The translations under genes and the position numbers were made by a program. From Cellulophaga sp. RHA19 (GTDB lineage Bacteria > Bacteroidota > Bacteroidia > Flavobacteriales > Flavobacteriaceae), in the NCBI RefSeq assembly GCF_002813425.1, contig NZ_PHUL01000001.1:620001-684000 (forward strand): a stretch of 64,000 nt of DNA, written 5' to 3'. This document shows positions 1 to 9,469 of the stretch, piece by piece. The notes under the pieces are model-generated. The model ran no database searches. It was not told the DNA's origin and was given only the letters and a program-made list of their open reading frames with translations. Numbering within the stretch: position 1 is the stretch's first letter; every line of letters begins with the position of its first letter.

Positions 1-30
1 GCTTTTTAAAAAGCAAACCTTATAAATTAC

Positions 31-63
31 AATCCTCTTGCTAAAAGTAAGAGGATTTTTTTT
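31..63 (+). terminator. Rho-independent terminator of an upstream gene
   Basis: Nine-base arms AATCCTCTT (31-39) and AAGAGGATT (49-57) enclose a nine-base loop and are followed by a T run to 63. It lies upstream of the first gene, so it most likely ends a plus-strand transcript that starts left of the window. The rest of 1-182 shows no gene. Confidence 0.75.
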
Positions 64-182
64 GTTTAAACTGATCTTCTTTTTCAATTAATTATTAAAA
101 CCACTAACATCTAATTCCTTCCTGAAAGGTTTCCACCGTATTTTCGTCTAACAATACATTAATACTAAAAGATAAAATAGTT

Positions 183-887
183 ATGCAAATACATATATGG
201 TCTGATATTAGATGCCCGTTTTGTTACATTGGTAAACGTAACTTTACAGCAGCATTAGATAAATTTCCGCACAAAGACAAAATTACTGTAGAGTGGAAAA
301 GTTTTGAATTAGATCCTAACTTAAAAACGCAAACAGATATTAATGCTATAGACCACTTTATGCAAAGCAAAGGTGTAGACGAGGTTAATGCTAAAGGTAT
401 GTTTAACAGAGTTACAGAAATGGCTAGTGGTGTTGGTCTTAATTTTAAAATTGAAGACATTGTTACCGCTAATTCTTTAAATGCGCACCGTTTATTACAA
501 TATGCAAAAACAGTAGGTTTTACAGATGCTACCAAAGAAGCATTGCTAAAAGCACATTTAGAAGACGGGAAAAATATAGATGATATCTCATTTTTAGTAG
601 ATACAGCTGTCTCTGTTGGTATGGACAAAACTACTGTTGAAGAAATATACAAAACAGATGCTTTTACCTACGAGGTTAGACAAGACGAAATGGAAGCTCG
701 CAACATAGGCGTTAGCGGTGTGCCTTTTTTTGTGTTAGATAACAAGTATGGAGTTTCTGGAGCACAACCAGTAGAAGCTTTTACTGAGGCTTTAGAACAA
801 GCTTGGGAAAAACATCAAAAAGAGTCATTAACCATTTTACCAACAACAGGCGGAGAATCTTGTGATGTAGATGGCAATTGTGATTAA
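183..887 (+). CDS. DsbA-family oxidoreductase, FrnE-like
   Basis: 234-residue thioredoxin-fold protein of the DsbA/FrnE family, thiol-disulfide oxidoreductases or isomerases. The active-site motif C-P-F-C is at residues 11-14, directly after the first beta strand. A helical insertion follows, and the cis-proline loop (G-V-P-F-F) lies near residue 180. No signal peptide is visible, so it is probably cytoplasmic, as is usual for FrnE. A second cysteine pair in the tail (C-D-V-D-G-N-C, near 227-233) is a common C-terminal trait of flavobacterial members. The gene stands alone and is closed by a strong hairpin at 907-944. Family call is firm; the substrate is unknown. Confidence 0.88.
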   Translation: MQIHIWSDIRCPFCYIGKRNFTAALDKFPHKDKITVEWKSFELDPNLKTQTDINAIDHFMQSKGVDEVNAKGMFNRVTEMASGVGLNFKIEDIVTANSLNAHRLLQYAKTVGFTDATKEALLKAHLEDGKNIDDISFLVDTAVSVGMDKTTVEEIYKTDAFTYEVRQDEMEARNIGVSGVPFFVLDNKYGVSGAQPVEAFTEALEQAWEKHQKESLTILPTTGGESCDVDGNCD

Positions 888-906
888 TTTACAATTTCAA
901 ATAAAT

Positions 907-944
907 AAAAAGGCGCTATTAGCAAATGTTAATAGCGCCTTTTT
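907..944. terminator. Bidirectional terminator between convergent genes
   Basis: Perfect stem AAAGGCGCTATTA / TAATAGCGCCTTT around a seven-base loop, flanked by A runs on the left and T runs on the right. It separates the convergent FrnE-like and Gfo/Idh genes and can terminate both. Confidence 0.85.
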
Positions 945-962
945 TATCTTTTTATAAAACTT

Positions 963-2390
963 TTATTCTAGTTCCCATCCTTTTCTATAGTCACGAGAAA
1001 CCCATTCGTTGGCCATATCAAAATTTGTAACTTTCATATTGGCGGCGTCCCATTTTATGGTACGTCTACCAGGGTAGTTATAAGGATCCCAATCTCCTAC
1101 TTTTTTACCCGCTTTTAGTGTTTTATATTGGTATGCTTTAATAGCTAAATTACCCATAAGCACACCCTCTGTTAATGGTCCGGCTTTAGTTACAAAGTCT
1201 GATGATGCGGTTGTACCATTTAAACAACCCTCTACCCAGTTATTTTGATGTCCTGCAGAACCACCTTTTATTCTTGGCAATGTTTCTTTTGGTTTATTAA
1301 ACATACTATTGACATCTGCTGGTAACAGTCTAGGATTAGCAGAATACACATCTGTTAAAATAATACCTTTTGTACCGTGAAAAACTACGCCACCATCTCC
1401 GTTTCCTAGTTTTTCACCATCGGCTAACTCACTAGGAATATCTGGCATAATTCCGCCATCATACCAATTTAAATCTATACTTCCTTGGTTTGGTGCATCT
1501 ACTTTTAAACGCACTACAGATGAAGGCGGACAAGAGCTAGAGTAATCTGCCTCTACAAAATCTCCTACCCAAGTAGTTGTACAACTAGCCTCTGCTTCTG
1601 TTGGTGATCCTAAACCTAAAACACTATATGGAGTTTCCATAATATGGCAACCCATATCACCTAAAGCACCTGTTCCAAAGTCCCACCAACCACGCCATTT
1701 AAATGGCAAATAAGCAGGATTATAATCTCTCATAGCCGCTGGCCCTAACCATAAATCCCAATCTAACTCTTTAGGAATTGGGTGTCCGCCTGCTGGTGTT
1801 TTTACTCCTTGTGGCCACACTGGTCTGTTGGTCCAACAATCTACTTTAGTAACATCTCCAATTACACCAGCATCTATCCATTCTTTAGCTGTTCTACTAC
1901 CAGGACTAGATGCTCCTTGGTTCCCCATTTGGGTAATAATTCCGTTTTCTTTAGCTACTTTGGTCATTAACCTTACCTCCTCAATATTGTGCGCTAAAGG
2001 TTTTTCTACATACGCGTGTTTTTTGGCACGCATAAAAGGCAATGCAATGGTAGCGTGTGTGTGGTCTGGTGTTGCCACCATAATAGCATCAATTTCATTT
2101 AAATGCTTATCATACACTTCTCTAAAGTCCTTATACCTTTTTGCTTTTGGGTGTAATTTATGACTGGCAGCAACTCCTCTTTCATCTACATCACAAAGAG
2201 TAACAAACTTAACTTTACCTGTTTCTGTAAGTTCTTTAATTACAGATGATCCTCTACCTCCTACTCCAAATGCTCCTATGTAAAGTGTATCACTAGGTGG
2301 CACGTGATTTTTACCAAGTACAAAACTTGGAACAATAGAAAATGCAGCAGAAGATGCAGCTACATTTTTTATAAATTTTCTTCTTCCCAT
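963..2390 (-). CDS. Gfo/Idh/MocA-family oxidoreductase with Tat-type leader
   Basis: 475-residue NAD(P)-dependent sugar or cyclitol oxidoreductase-like protein. It opens with a twin-arginine-like leader (R-R-K-F-I-K, residues 3-8) and a hydrophobic stretch to about residue 26, so export in folded form is likely. The Rossmann motif G-V-G-G-R-G is at about 42-47, and the family's E-K-P motif is at 129-131. The C-terminal alpha/beta domain carries the substrate site. Bacteroidota encode many such Tat-exported members linked to glycan breakdown. No polysaccharide-utilisation genes are adjacent here, so the substrate is open. Monocistronic, convergent with the FrnE-like gene. Confidence 0.88.
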   Translation of the reverse strand: MGRRKFIKNVAASSAAFSIVPSFVLGKNHVPPSDTLYIGAFGVGGRGSSVIKELTETGKVKFVTLCDVDERGVAASHKLHPKAKRYKDFREVYDKHLNEIDAIMVATPDHTHATIALPFMRAKKHAYVEKPLAHNIEEVRLMTKVAKENGIITQMGNQGASSPGSRTAKEWIDAGVIGDVTKVDCWTNRPVWPQGVKTPAGGHPIPKELDWDLWLGPAAMRDYNPAYLPFKWRGWWDFGTGALGDMGCHIMETPYSVLGLGSPTEAEASCTTTWVGDFVEADYSSSCPPSSVVRLKVDAPNQGSIDLNWYDGGIMPDIPSELADGEKLGNGDGGVVFHGTKGIILTDVYSANPRLLPADVNSMFNKPKETLPRIKGGSAGHQNNWVEGCLNGTTASSDFVTKAGPLTEGVLMGNLAIKAYQYKTLKAGKKVGDWDPYNYPGRRTIKWDAANMKVTNFDMANEWVSRDYRKGWELE

Positions 2391-2494
2391 AATAAGGTTG
2401 CTTATAGTTTACTGGTTGAAGATACATAAAAAATACAAGCAACACTTTTGCAAAAAATGTTAAAAGAAAAACTATAACGTTGTAGTAAAACCTA

Positions 2495-3166
2495 TTATTC
2501 TTTACCGTTCCACTCGTTATAAAACTGCTCTAAAAAAGCCTCCATATAAGAATGTCTTTGTGTCGCTAGCTTTGTACCAGTTTTGGTATTCATTTTATCT
2601 TTTAAAAGCAGTAATTTTTCATAAAAATGATTAATTGTTGGTGCTGTAGATTTTTTATATTCCTCTTTAGTCATATTTAAATTGGGAGCAATATCTGGGT
2701 TGTACATTTCCCTATTTTTAAATCCCCCATAATTAAAAGCACGTGCTATACCAATGGCGCCAATGGCATCTAACCTATCTGCATCTTGCACCACTTGTAG
2801 CTCTAAGGACGTAAAAGGTTTTGCTGTAGTTGCATCATCAACCTTTAAACTACTTTTAAAAGAAATGTTTTCTATAATTTTTACAACGTGATCTATAATT
2901 TTTTCATCAACCTGTATAGATCTTAAAAAATCTGTTGCCATTTTAGGACCAACAGTTTCATCGCCATTATAAAATTTAGCATCAGCAATATCATGTAATA
3001 ACGCACCAAGAGCAACTACTAATTGGTCTACAGCTTCATCCTTAGCCAAAAGCATTGTGTTATTGTACACACGCTCTATATGAAACCAGTCGTGACCACC
3101 TTCTGCACCTTCTAAAGTTTTTTTTACAAAGGCTTTAGTTTGTGCAATTATATCAGAATTTATCAT
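2495..3166 (-). CDS. HD-domain phosphohydrolase, YedJ-like
   Basis: 223-residue metal-dependent HD-superfamily phosphohydrolase. The metal ligands are visible as H25, the H-D pair at 58-59 (L-L-H-D-I) and a downstream D-A-D-R-L-D motif near 131. Length and motif order match the YedJ-type family of uncharacterised nucleotide or phosphate hydrolases. Its ATG overlaps the stop of the upstream acyltransferase gene by four bases, so the two are translationally coupled. The physiological substrate cannot be inferred. Confidence 0.82.
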   Translation of the reverse strand: MINSDIIAQTKAFVKKTLEGAEGGHDWFHIERVYNNTMLLAKDEAVDQLVVALGALLHDIADAKFYNGDETVGPKMATDFLRSIQVDEKIIDHVVKIIENISFKSSLKVDDATTAKPFTSLELQVVQDADRLDAIGAIGIARAFNYGGFKNREMYNPDIAPNLNMTKEEYKKSTAPTINHFYEKLLLLKDKMNTKTGTKLATQRHSYMEAFLEQFYNEWNGKE

Positions 3167-3900
3167 TTAAAAGAGGTTACGCCAGCGGTTACTGTTTGTT
3201 CTACTTGTGCAATTATATCGTCTGCATTTCCTTTAATTTCTATAGGTGTGTGCACGTCTATTGTAAAGTGACTACCTAAACCATATGGGTATTTACCGTA
3301 TTTTAAAAGTTTCCAAGAATTGTTAATACTTATAGGAACTATTAAGGCTGATGGTGCATTTTTCATAAGAATTTTAAGTCCCATTGGTTGAAACCTTTTA
3401 GGATGCCCTGTTCTACTTCTGGTACCTTCTGGAAAAATTACGGCACTACGCTTGTGTTTTTCTATGTATTTACCAAGTTTAGCAATTTCTGTAAGTGCTT
3501 GCCTAGCATCTTTACGGTCTATTAAAACAGAACCTCCGTGCCTTAAATTATAAGATACACTTGGTATTCCTTTACCTAACTCCTTTTTACTCACAAATTT
3601 TGGGTGATTTTTTCTAAAAAACCAAATAAGTGGCGGAATATCGTTCATACTCTGGTGGTTTGCCACAAATATAATAGGCCTATCTGTAGGTATTTTTGCC
3701 TCTTTTTTAAACGAATAACGCGTACCTAAAAAGTGTGTGCTACGCATTAAAAACCAATTTAAGATACTAACACTTTTTTTATGTGCGGTGTAACCAAACA
3801 CATTAAAACAAACCCATTGTATAGGATGAAAAATGATTAGTGATAATCCAAAGGATAAAAAATACAATGCCGTTAACGGGTATGATATTAGTTTTTGCAT
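3163..3900 (-). CDS. Lysophospholipid acyltransferase, PlsC-like
   Basis: 245-residue 1-acyl-sn-glycerol-3-phosphate acyltransferase-type enzyme, which transfers a fatty acyl chain to lysophosphatidic acid in membrane lipid synthesis. The NHx4D catalytic motif is N-H-Q-S-M-N-D at 81-87. The glycerophosphate-binding motif F-P-E-G-T-R-S-R-T-G lies near 156-165. One or two membrane segments at 10-35 anchor it to the inner membrane. First gene of a two-gene unit with the HD hydrolase, which overlaps its stop codon by four bases. A hairpin at 3913-3946 separates it from the bacilliredoxin gene. Confidence 0.9.
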   Translation of the reverse strand: MQKLISYPLTALYFLSFGLSLIIFHPIQWVCFNVFGYTAHKKSVSILNWFLMRSTHFLGTRYSFKKEAKIPTDRPIIFVANHQSMNDIPPLIWFFRKNHPKFVSKKELGKGIPSVSYNLRHGGSVLIDRKDARQALTEIAKLGKYIEKHKRSAVIFPEGTRSRTGHPKRFQPMGLKILMKNAPSALIVPISINNSWKLLKYGKYPYGLGSHFTIDVHTPIEIKGNADDIIAQVEQTVTAGVTSFK

Positions 3901-3912
3901 GCTACAAAAATA

Positions 3913-3946
3913 AAAAAACCGCCCTATGTATAGAGCGGTTTTTTAA
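3913..3946 (-). terminator. Rho-independent terminator after the bacilliredoxin gene
   Basis: Arms AAAAAACCGC and GCGGTTTTTT enclose a 12-base loop. The A/T flanks would work on either strand. By position it ends the minus-strand bacilliredoxin transcript. Confidence 0.75.
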
Positions 3947-3966
3947 GATAATTTAAATTCTATTAA

Positions 3967-4377
3967 TTAACAGAATTCATCATAAGCTTGTTTTAAGTTT
4001 TCAGCAATCATTTCTGCTGGTCTACCTTCAATGTGGTGACGTTCTATCATATGCACTAACTCTCCGTTTTTAAACAAAGCCATACTTGGCGATGATGGAG
4101 GAAAAGGAACCATAAGTCCTCTTGCTGCATTAACTGCGTCTGTATCTACACCTGCAAAAACTGTAACAGTATTACTTGGTTTTTTATCGTTAAGTAAACT
4201 CATTTTTGCGCCTGGTCTTGCATTAGCAGCAGCACAACCACAAACAGAGTTAACTACCACTAAAGTAGTACCTTCTGCATTTATTGCTTTTTCTACAGCT
4301 TCTGCTGTGAATAATTCCTCAAAACCTACAGAGGTTAAATCCTCTCTCATTGGTTTTACTAATTCTGCTGGGTACAT
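3967..4377 (-). CDS. BrxA/BrxB-family bacilliredoxin
   Basis: 136-residue protein of the YphP/YqiW (bacilliredoxin) family, small cytoplasmic thiol proteins. In Firmicutes these remove bacillithiol from S-bacillithiolated proteins. The active-site motif is C-G-C at 46-48, inside V-N-S-V-C-G-C-A-A-A-N, with A-R-P-G following. Length is typical. Whether this organism makes bacillithiol cannot be seen here, so another low-molecular-weight thiol partner is possible. Transcribed divergently from the J-domain gene, with a TACTTTTG -7 box in the gap. Confidence 0.85.
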   Translation of the reverse strand: MYPAELVKPMREDLTSVGFEELFTAEAVEKAINAEGTTLVVVNSVCGCAAANARPGAKMSLLNDKKPSNTVTVFAGVDTDAVNAARGLMVPFPPSSPSMALFKNGELVHMIERHHIEGRPAEMIAENLKQAYDEFC

Positions 4378-4412
4378 ATATTTTAATTTTATTATGTTAA
4401 TAAGCGTTACTA

Positions 4413-4420
4413 CAAAAGTA
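4413..4420 (-). promoter_or_regulatory. -7 promoter box of the bacilliredoxin gene
   Basis: On the minus strand this reads TACTTTTG, an exact TAnnTTTG match, 35 bases before the start codon. No TTG is seen at the usual -33 spacing, so only half of the promoter is supported. Confidence 0.45.
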
Positions 4421-4474
4421 ACTAATTTGTCGCATTTTTCTATAAACCTTAACTTTTCATTTAATCTTAACCTT

Positions 4475-4482
4475 TATCTTTG
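4475..4482 (+). promoter_or_regulatory. -7 promoter box of the J-domain gene
   Basis: TATCTTTG matches TAnnTTTG exactly and lies 19 bases before the ATG at 4502, predicting a leader of about a dozen bases. The -33 region is T-rich but has no clear TTG. Confidence 0.5.
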
Positions 4483-4501
4483 AAAAAATTTAGAAAAAAG
4501 T

Positions 4502-5245
4502 ATGTTAAAATGGATAGCTGCGATACTAGGCAGCATATTTTTTAAAATCCCTGGAGGTATTGCCGGCTTTTTTATTGGTAGCCTTTTAGACAACCTTACT
4601 GGAAGTAAAAATAATAGAGGCGGAAATACTGTTTTTAATGATATGACGCGCCAAAAAGTCTCTCCTGCAGATTTTGAAATGCAATTAATATCACTCTGTT
4701 CTATTGTTATAAAAGCAGATGGAAAAGTTAGCCAACCAGAGCTAGACTATGTACGCCAATATTTTGTACAGACTTACGGTAAAGAAAAAGCAAATGCCAT
4801 TTTTAGAACCTTTAATGAGGTTAATAAAAAGCACGAGATTTCTGCAAAGCGCATTTGTTACTATTTAAATCAGCGTGTACGTTATGAGGTTAGGTTACAA
4901 TTAGTACATTTTTTATTTGGCATTGCACAGGCAGATGGTTCTGTTACTGGTGCAGAAGTAGAAGTAATTAGAGATATTGCTGCTTACTTTAAATTAGGAA
5001 AAAGAGATTACGAAAGTGTAAAAGCAATGTTTGTAGCATCTGCAGATACGGCTTATAAAATACTAGAGATTGATAAAAGTGCTACAGATGACGAGGTTAA
5101 AAAAGCCTATAGATCTATGGCAAAAAAATACCACCCAGATAAAGTTGTTACTCAAAATGAAGCCATAAAAAAAGGAGCTGAAGAAAAATTTAAAGAGGTA
5201 CAAAAAGCATATGAAACTATACAGAAAGAACGTGGTATCAGCTAG
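4502..5245 (+). CDS. TerB-like/J-domain protein, DjlA-type
   Basis: 247-residue membrane-anchored co-chaperone candidate. Residues 5-30 form a glycine-rich hydrophobic segment. A TerB-like helical domain spans about 55-170, containing two acidic A-D-G repeats (I-K-A-D-G-K and A-Q-A-D-G-S). A C-terminal J domain begins near 178, with H-P-D in K-K-Y-H-P-D-K. The order membrane segment, TerB, J domain is that of DjlA, which stimulates DnaK at the inner membrane. The client is unknown. A HupE-like gene follows 34 bases downstream on the same strand. Confidence 0.82.
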   Translation: MLKWIAAILGSIFFKIPGGIAGFFIGSLLDNLTGSKNNRGGNTVFNDMTRQKVSPADFEMQLISLCSIVIKADGKVSQPELDYVRQYFVQTYGKEKANAIFRTFNEVNKKHEISAKRICYYLNQRVRYEVRLQLVHFLFGIAQADGSVTGAEVEVIRDIAAYFKLGKRDYESVKAMFVASADTAYKILEIDKSATDDEVKKAYRSMAKKYHPDKVVTQNEAIKKGAEEKFKEVQKAYETIQKERGIS

Positions 5246-5279
5246 TTAATTTTTAATCATTTATTTATAAAAAGAAATT

Positions 5280-5864
5280 ATGGAACAGTTTTTATTTTAC
5301 ATAGGATTAGGTTTAGAGCACGTATTAGACCTTAGTGCTTATGATCATATTTTATTTTTAACTGCTTTAGCCATTCCTTTTTCGTTTAAAGATTGGAAAA
5401 ATGTTTTACTCTTAGCTACCGTTTTTACTGTTGCGCATTGCTTCTCTTTAGGCTTATCTAGCTACGGATATGTTACACCTGACACTGGTTTAATAGAATT
5501 TCTAATTCCGGTAACTATTTTTATTACAGCATTATTTAATATTTATGCTGCTAAAAACAAGCAAACTTTAGCATCTATAAAATTACACGTTATTGCCACC
5601 GCCTTTTTTGGTTTGGTTCACGGTTTTGGTTTCTCTAACTATTTTAAAATGCTAATGGCAGAGGAAGAAAATAAATTTACACCATTACTTGGCTTTGCTA
5701 CAGGTATAGAAATGTCTCAACTATTAATATTGGTCTTAGCGCTTGCATTAACTTTTGTAGTAGTAAGCTTATTTAAAGTTAAACAGTGGCTGTATGCCAT
5801 AGTAGCATCTATAATTGTATTAGCTATTACAATACCAATGTTAATAGATACGTTCCCATACTAA
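5280..5864 (+). CDS. HupE/UreJ-like membrane protein
   Basis: 194-residue polytopic protein with about six hydrophobic segments. Histidine-containing motifs typical of the HupE/UreJ group sit at E-H-V-L-D-L-S-A-Y-D-H (near 14-24), A-H-C-F-S-L and V-H-G-F-G-F-S-N. Characterised relatives transport nickel or cobalt, but members of this shorter subfamily in Bacteroidota have no proven substrate. No hydrogenase or urease gene is nearby, so a metal role is only inferred. Probably co-transcribed with the J-domain gene. Confidence 0.75.
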   Translation: MEQFLFYIGLGLEHVLDLSAYDHILFLTALAIPFSFKDWKNVLLLATVFTVAHCFSLGLSSYGYVTPDTGLIEFLIPVTIFITALFNIYAAKNKQTLASIKLHVIATAFFGLVHGFGFSNYFKMLMAEEENKFTPLLGFATGIEMSQLLILVLALALTFVVVSLFKVKQWLYAIVASIIVLAITIPMLIDTFPY

Positions 5865-5943
5865 AAGGTTTTAGTGTTAAAATTATCCTTTATTGATTGT
5901 GTGCGTTAGCTAAAGCCTGTATCTTGTGGCCATTACAACAAAA

Positions 5944-6366
5944 ATGAAAGACAGTAAACAAAAAAAATACGACGAAGCTTACCTACGTATGGCTCAGGAA
6001 TGGGCAAAATTATCATACTGTGATCGTAAGCAAGTAGGTGCAATTATTGTAAAAGATAGAATGATAATTTCTGACGGATACAATGGAACACCAACTGGTT
6101 TTGAAAACATTTGTGAGGATGAAGAAGGATACACAAAATGGTATGTATTACATGCTGAAGCAAATGCAATATCTAAAGTAGCTTCTTCTACACAATCTTG
6201 TACAGGTGCAACTTTATACATTACGTTATCTCCTTGCAAAGAATGTAGCAAGCTTATACACCAGTCTGGCATAGTACGTGTGGTATACCAAAATGCTTAC
6301 AAAGACGATTCTGGATTAAAATTTTTAGAAAAAGCAGGCATAAAATTAACTCATTTACCACTGTAA
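5944..6366 (+). CDS. Deoxycytidylate (dCMP) deaminase-family protein
   Basis: About 140 residues. A zinc-dependent deaminase that converts dCMP to dUMP for dTTP synthesis, cytoplasmic. Zinc-site motifs are H-A-E-A-N-A (His ligand and catalytic Glu) and S-P-C-K-E-C (two Cys ligands). The preceding D-G-Y-N-G-T-P is the dCMP deaminase signature. An in-frame GTG exists at 5926, but the ATG at 5944 gives the usual N-terminus and is preferred. The S41 protease gene starts eight bases after its stop, so the two are likely one transcript. Confidence 0.85.
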   Translation: MKDSKQKKYDEAYLRMAQEWAKLSYCDRKQVGAIIVKDRMIISDGYNGTPTGFENICEDEEGYTKWYVLHAEANAISKVASSTQSCTGATLYITLSPCKECSKLIHQSGIVRVVYQNAYKDDSGLKFLEKAGIKLTHLPL

Positions 6367-6373
6367 TAGTAGT

Positions 6374-8002
6374 ATGAAAAATAAAATGTATTACATATGG
6401 CCCATTGTAATTGCCGCAGCTTTAGCGTTTGGTATTTTACTTGGTGGTAAGTTAAACTTTAACGATTCTCCTGAGCGTCTTTTTACAACCAACTCTAAAA
6501 AAGACAAATTAAACAGGCTTATAGACTACATAGATTATGAGTATGTAGACGATGTTAATACAGACAGTATTGTAGATGTTACCGTAAATAATATTTTAGG
6601 CAAGCTAGATCCACACTCGGTTTATATTCCTAAAAAAGAAATGGCTGAAGTATCTGAAAGTATGAAAGGTGACTTTGTTGGTATAGGTATTAATTTTTAT
6701 ATGTACCAAGATACCATTTCAGTTATTAAAACAGTAGAAAACGGACCTAGTTACAACAAAGGCATACAAGCCGGCGACCGTATTTTAAGAGCAAATGGCG
6801 AGGAGTTATTTGGCAAAAAGCTAGCAAGTGGTAGCATTGTAGACCAACTAAAAGGCAAAAGAGGCTCTACTATAGACTTAGAAGTTTACCGTAAAAAAGA
6901 AGACCGTACATTTACTGTATCAGTAAAAAGAAATACCATACCCTTAAAAAGTGTAGATAGCTATTATATGCTAACCAAAGATATTGGTTACATAAAGGTT
7001 AACAGGTTTGCAGAGTCTACCTATAAAGAATTTAAAACTGCTCTTAAAGCATTACAAAAACAAGGTGCAACCAAACTTACCCTAGACCTAAGAGACAATC
7101 CTGGTGGTTATTTAGGTATTGCAGAGCAAATGGCTGATGAGTTTTTAAAAGACGGAAAACTTATTTTGTTTACTAAAAATAAAAAAGGTACAATTGAAAA
7201 TGCTTATGCTACAGACAAAGGTAGTTTTGAAGATAAACCAGTTTTTGTATTAATTAATGAGCGTTCTGCTTCTGCTAGTGAAATTGTTGCGGGCGCATTA
7301 CAAGATAATGATATAGGTACAATTGTAGGTAGACGCTCTTTTGGAAAAGGCTTAGTACAACGAGAAATGGATTTAGGCGATGGCTCTGCCGTGCGCTTAA
7401 CTATTTCTAGGTACTACACACCAACAGGAAGATCTATACAGCGTGATTATAAAAAAGGTAATGTAGATTATTACCAAGAATTAATGAAACGTTATGCAAA
7501 CGGGGAAATGCGCGATGCAGATAGTATCAAAGTTGCAGATTCACTAAAATATATTACTCCAAAAGGAAAAACCGTATATGGTGGTGGTGGTATTATACCA
7601 GACGAGTTTGTACCTATTGGAAACAATGAACAAGAAGCAATTATAGACTTAGACAGCTATGGTTTTATATCATACTTTACTTTTGAACATTTAGACAAAG
7701 ACAGGTCTAGATATAATATGTTCTCTAGAGAAGAATTTATTAGAGATTTTAAGGTTGATGAAAATCTGTTTGTAGAGTTTATTACTTACGCTAAAAAGAA
7801 CAATCTTTCTTTAGACTTTTACAAGTATGAGGTTAGTTTAAAAAGATACTTAAAAGCAACTTTAGCAGATCAGTTATTTGATGCTAATGCATATGCAGAA
7901 ATAAAAAGTAAATCTGACCCAATGCTACAAAAGGTTTTAGAACTTACAAATGAGAATTTTGAAGACAAAGACCTGCAAAATCAGGAGGAAATAGACAACT
8001 AG
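6374..8002 (+). CDS. S41-family C-terminal processing peptidase
   Basis: 542-residue serine protease of the CtpA/Prc family, acting in the periplasm on C-termini of envelope proteins. An N-terminal signal anchor spans residues 5-24. A PDZ domain lies at about 95-175, with G-I-G-I-N-F and N-G-P-S-Y-N-K-G-I-Q-A-G-D. The catalytic dyad is visible: Ser-300 in S-A-S-A-S-E and Lys-325 in F-G-K-G-L-V-Q, the 25-residue spacing known from Prc. The approximately 150-residue C-terminal extension is usual in Bacteroidota homologues. It follows the dCMP deaminase gene almost directly. Confidence 0.9.
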   Translation: MKNKMYYIWPIVIAAALAFGILLGGKLNFNDSPERLFTTNSKKDKLNRLIDYIDYEYVDDVNTDSIVDVTVNNILGKLDPHSVYIPKKEMAEVSESMKGDFVGIGINFYMYQDTISVIKTVENGPSYNKGIQAGDRILRANGEELFGKKLASGSIVDQLKGKRGSTIDLEVYRKKEDRTFTVSVKRNTIPLKSVDSYYMLTKDIGYIKVNRFAESTYKEFKTALKALQKQGATKLTLDLRDNPGGYLGIAEQMADEFLKDGKLILFTKNKKGTIENAYATDKGSFEDKPVFVLINERSASASEIVAGALQDNDIGTIVGRRSFGKGLVQREMDLGDGSAVRLTISRYYTPTGRSIQRDYKKGNVDYYQELMKRYANGEMRDADSIKVADSLKYITPKGKTVYGGGGIIPDEFVPIGNNEQEAIIDLDSYGFISYFTFEHLDKDRSRYNMFSREEFIRDFKVDENLFVEFITYAKKNNLSLDFYKYEVSLKRYLKATLADQLFDANAYAEIKSKSDPMLQKVLELTNENFEDKDLQNQEEIDN

Positions 8003-8044
8003 TATTTAACATACACAAAGCTCTTTTTTGGTATATTGCATACC

Positions 8045-9412
8045 ATGATGGAGATACTACAAAAGCAACACGCGTTTTTTAAGTCACAACAAACCAAAGA
8101 CATAACATACCGTAAACAAGCTTTAAAAAAACTTAGGCAAGAAATTATAATTAGAGAAGCTGCAATATGCGATGCTATTTATGAAGATTTTAAAAAGCCT
8201 AGATTTGAGTCTATGGCGGCAGAAACACAGTTTGTTTTAGCTGAGCTTAACTACACCATTAAAAACATTAAAAAATGGGCTAGACCAGAAAAAGTGTCTG
8301 GTGCATTATTAAATTTTCCATCATCAGACTGGTTGTATAAAGAGCCTTATGGGACTGTGCTTATTGTTGCACCTTGGAACTATCCTTTTCAACTAGCAAT
8401 TGCCCCCTTAATTGGCGCCATTGCAGCAGGTAACACGGCAGTTATAAAACCATCAGAAATAACACCAAACACCTCTAAAATTATAGTAGAACTAATTACT
8501 GCAATTTTTAAGGATGAATATGTTGCCGTTGTAGAAGGAGGCGTAGAAGTATCTAAAAACTTATTAGCTCAAAAATGGGATTATATTTTTTTTACAGGTA
8601 GTACCAATGTCGGTAAAATATTTTACAGAAGCGCAGCAGAACACTTAACACCCATTACTCTAGAACTTGGAGGTAAAAACCCAGCTATTGTAGATCAAAC
8701 TGCCAATATAAAACTTGCAGCAAAGCGTATTGCTTGGGGTAAATTTTTAAATGCGGGGCAAACTTGTATTGCTACAGATTACATTTTAGTACACAAAGAT
8801 GTAAAAGATAAATTAGTAGCAGCTTTGCAACAAAGTATTTTAGACTCCTATGGCAAAGATATAGAGGCATCTAAAGATTATGCACGTACGGTTAGTAAAA
8901 ACCATTTTAACAATTTAACTGAATTATTACAAGGGCAAGAAATTATTTTTGGCGGACAAACAAATGCAAACGATAATTACATAGCTCCTACACTTGTTAA
9001 CGAACCTAGTTTAGATAGTAAGTTAATGCAAGGAGAAATTTTTGGGCCTATTTTACCAATCATTTCATATACTACAGAAAAAGATATAGAAAAACATATT
9101 ATGAACTATGGTAAGCCACTTGCCACATATGTTTTTTCTACAAACAGGAAATTTCAACAAAAAATAATAACCAAATACAGTTTTGGTGGCGGTGCAATTA
9201 ACGATACTGTTATACACATTACTAATAAAAAACTTCCGTTTGGCGGTGTAGGTTCTAGTGGTATTGGCGCTTATCATGGTAAAACTTCTTTTGATATTTT
9301 TTCACATCAAAAAGCCATTATAAAAAGAGCCAATTGGCTAGAGGCTCCTTTGCGTTACCCACCATACAACTTACCGCTAAAAATAGTAGAAAAAGTAAAG
9401 CACTTGTTTTAA
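8045..9412 (+). CDS. Aldehyde dehydrogenase, class 3-like
   Basis: About 455-residue NAD(P)-dependent aldehyde dehydrogenase that oxidises aldehydes to acids. Landmarks are P-W-N-Y-P-F-Q (cofactor domain), F-T-G-S-T-N-V-G-K, L-E-L-G-G-K-N-P (general base Glu), and the catalytic Cys-241 in A-G-Q-T-C-I-A. The short length and the tail R-Y-P-P-Y fit the class 3/fatty-aldehyde branch. A TTG nine bases upstream is in frame, but the tandem ATGs at 8045/8048 are better starts. A perfect palindromic terminator follows. Confidence 0.88.
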   Translation: MMEILQKQHAFFKSQQTKDITYRKQALKKLRQEIIIREAAICDAIYEDFKKPRFESMAAETQFVLAELNYTIKNIKKWARPEKVSGALLNFPSSDWLYKEPYGTVLIVAPWNYPFQLAIAPLIGAIAAGNTAVIKPSEITPNTSKIIVELITAIFKDEYVAVVEGGVEVSKNLLAQKWDYIFFTGSTNVGKIFYRSAAEHLTPITLELGGKNPAIVDQTANIKLAAKRIAWGKFLNAGQTCIATDYILVHKDVKDKLVAALQQSILDSYGKDIEASKDYARTVSKNHFNNLTELLQGQEIIFGGQTNANDNYIAPTLVNEPSLDSKLMQGEIFGPILPIISYTTEKDIEKHIMNYGKPLATYVFSTNRKFQQKIITKYSFGGGAINDTVIHITNKKLPFGGVGSSGIGAYHGKTSFDIFSHQKAIIKRANWLEAPLRYPPYNLPLKIVEKVKHLF

Positions 9413-9418
9413 ATAAAA

Positions 9419-9450
9419 AAAGGCGAATAATTGTACAATTATTCGCCTTT
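9419..9450. terminator. Perfectly palindromic bidirectional terminator
   Basis: A 32-base perfect palindrome centred on TTGTACAA, with arms starting AAAGGCGAATAA, between convergent genes. A and T runs flank it on either side, so it can stop transcription from both directions. Confidence 0.8.
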
Positions 9451-9469
9451 AAAATATTTTATTCTTTGT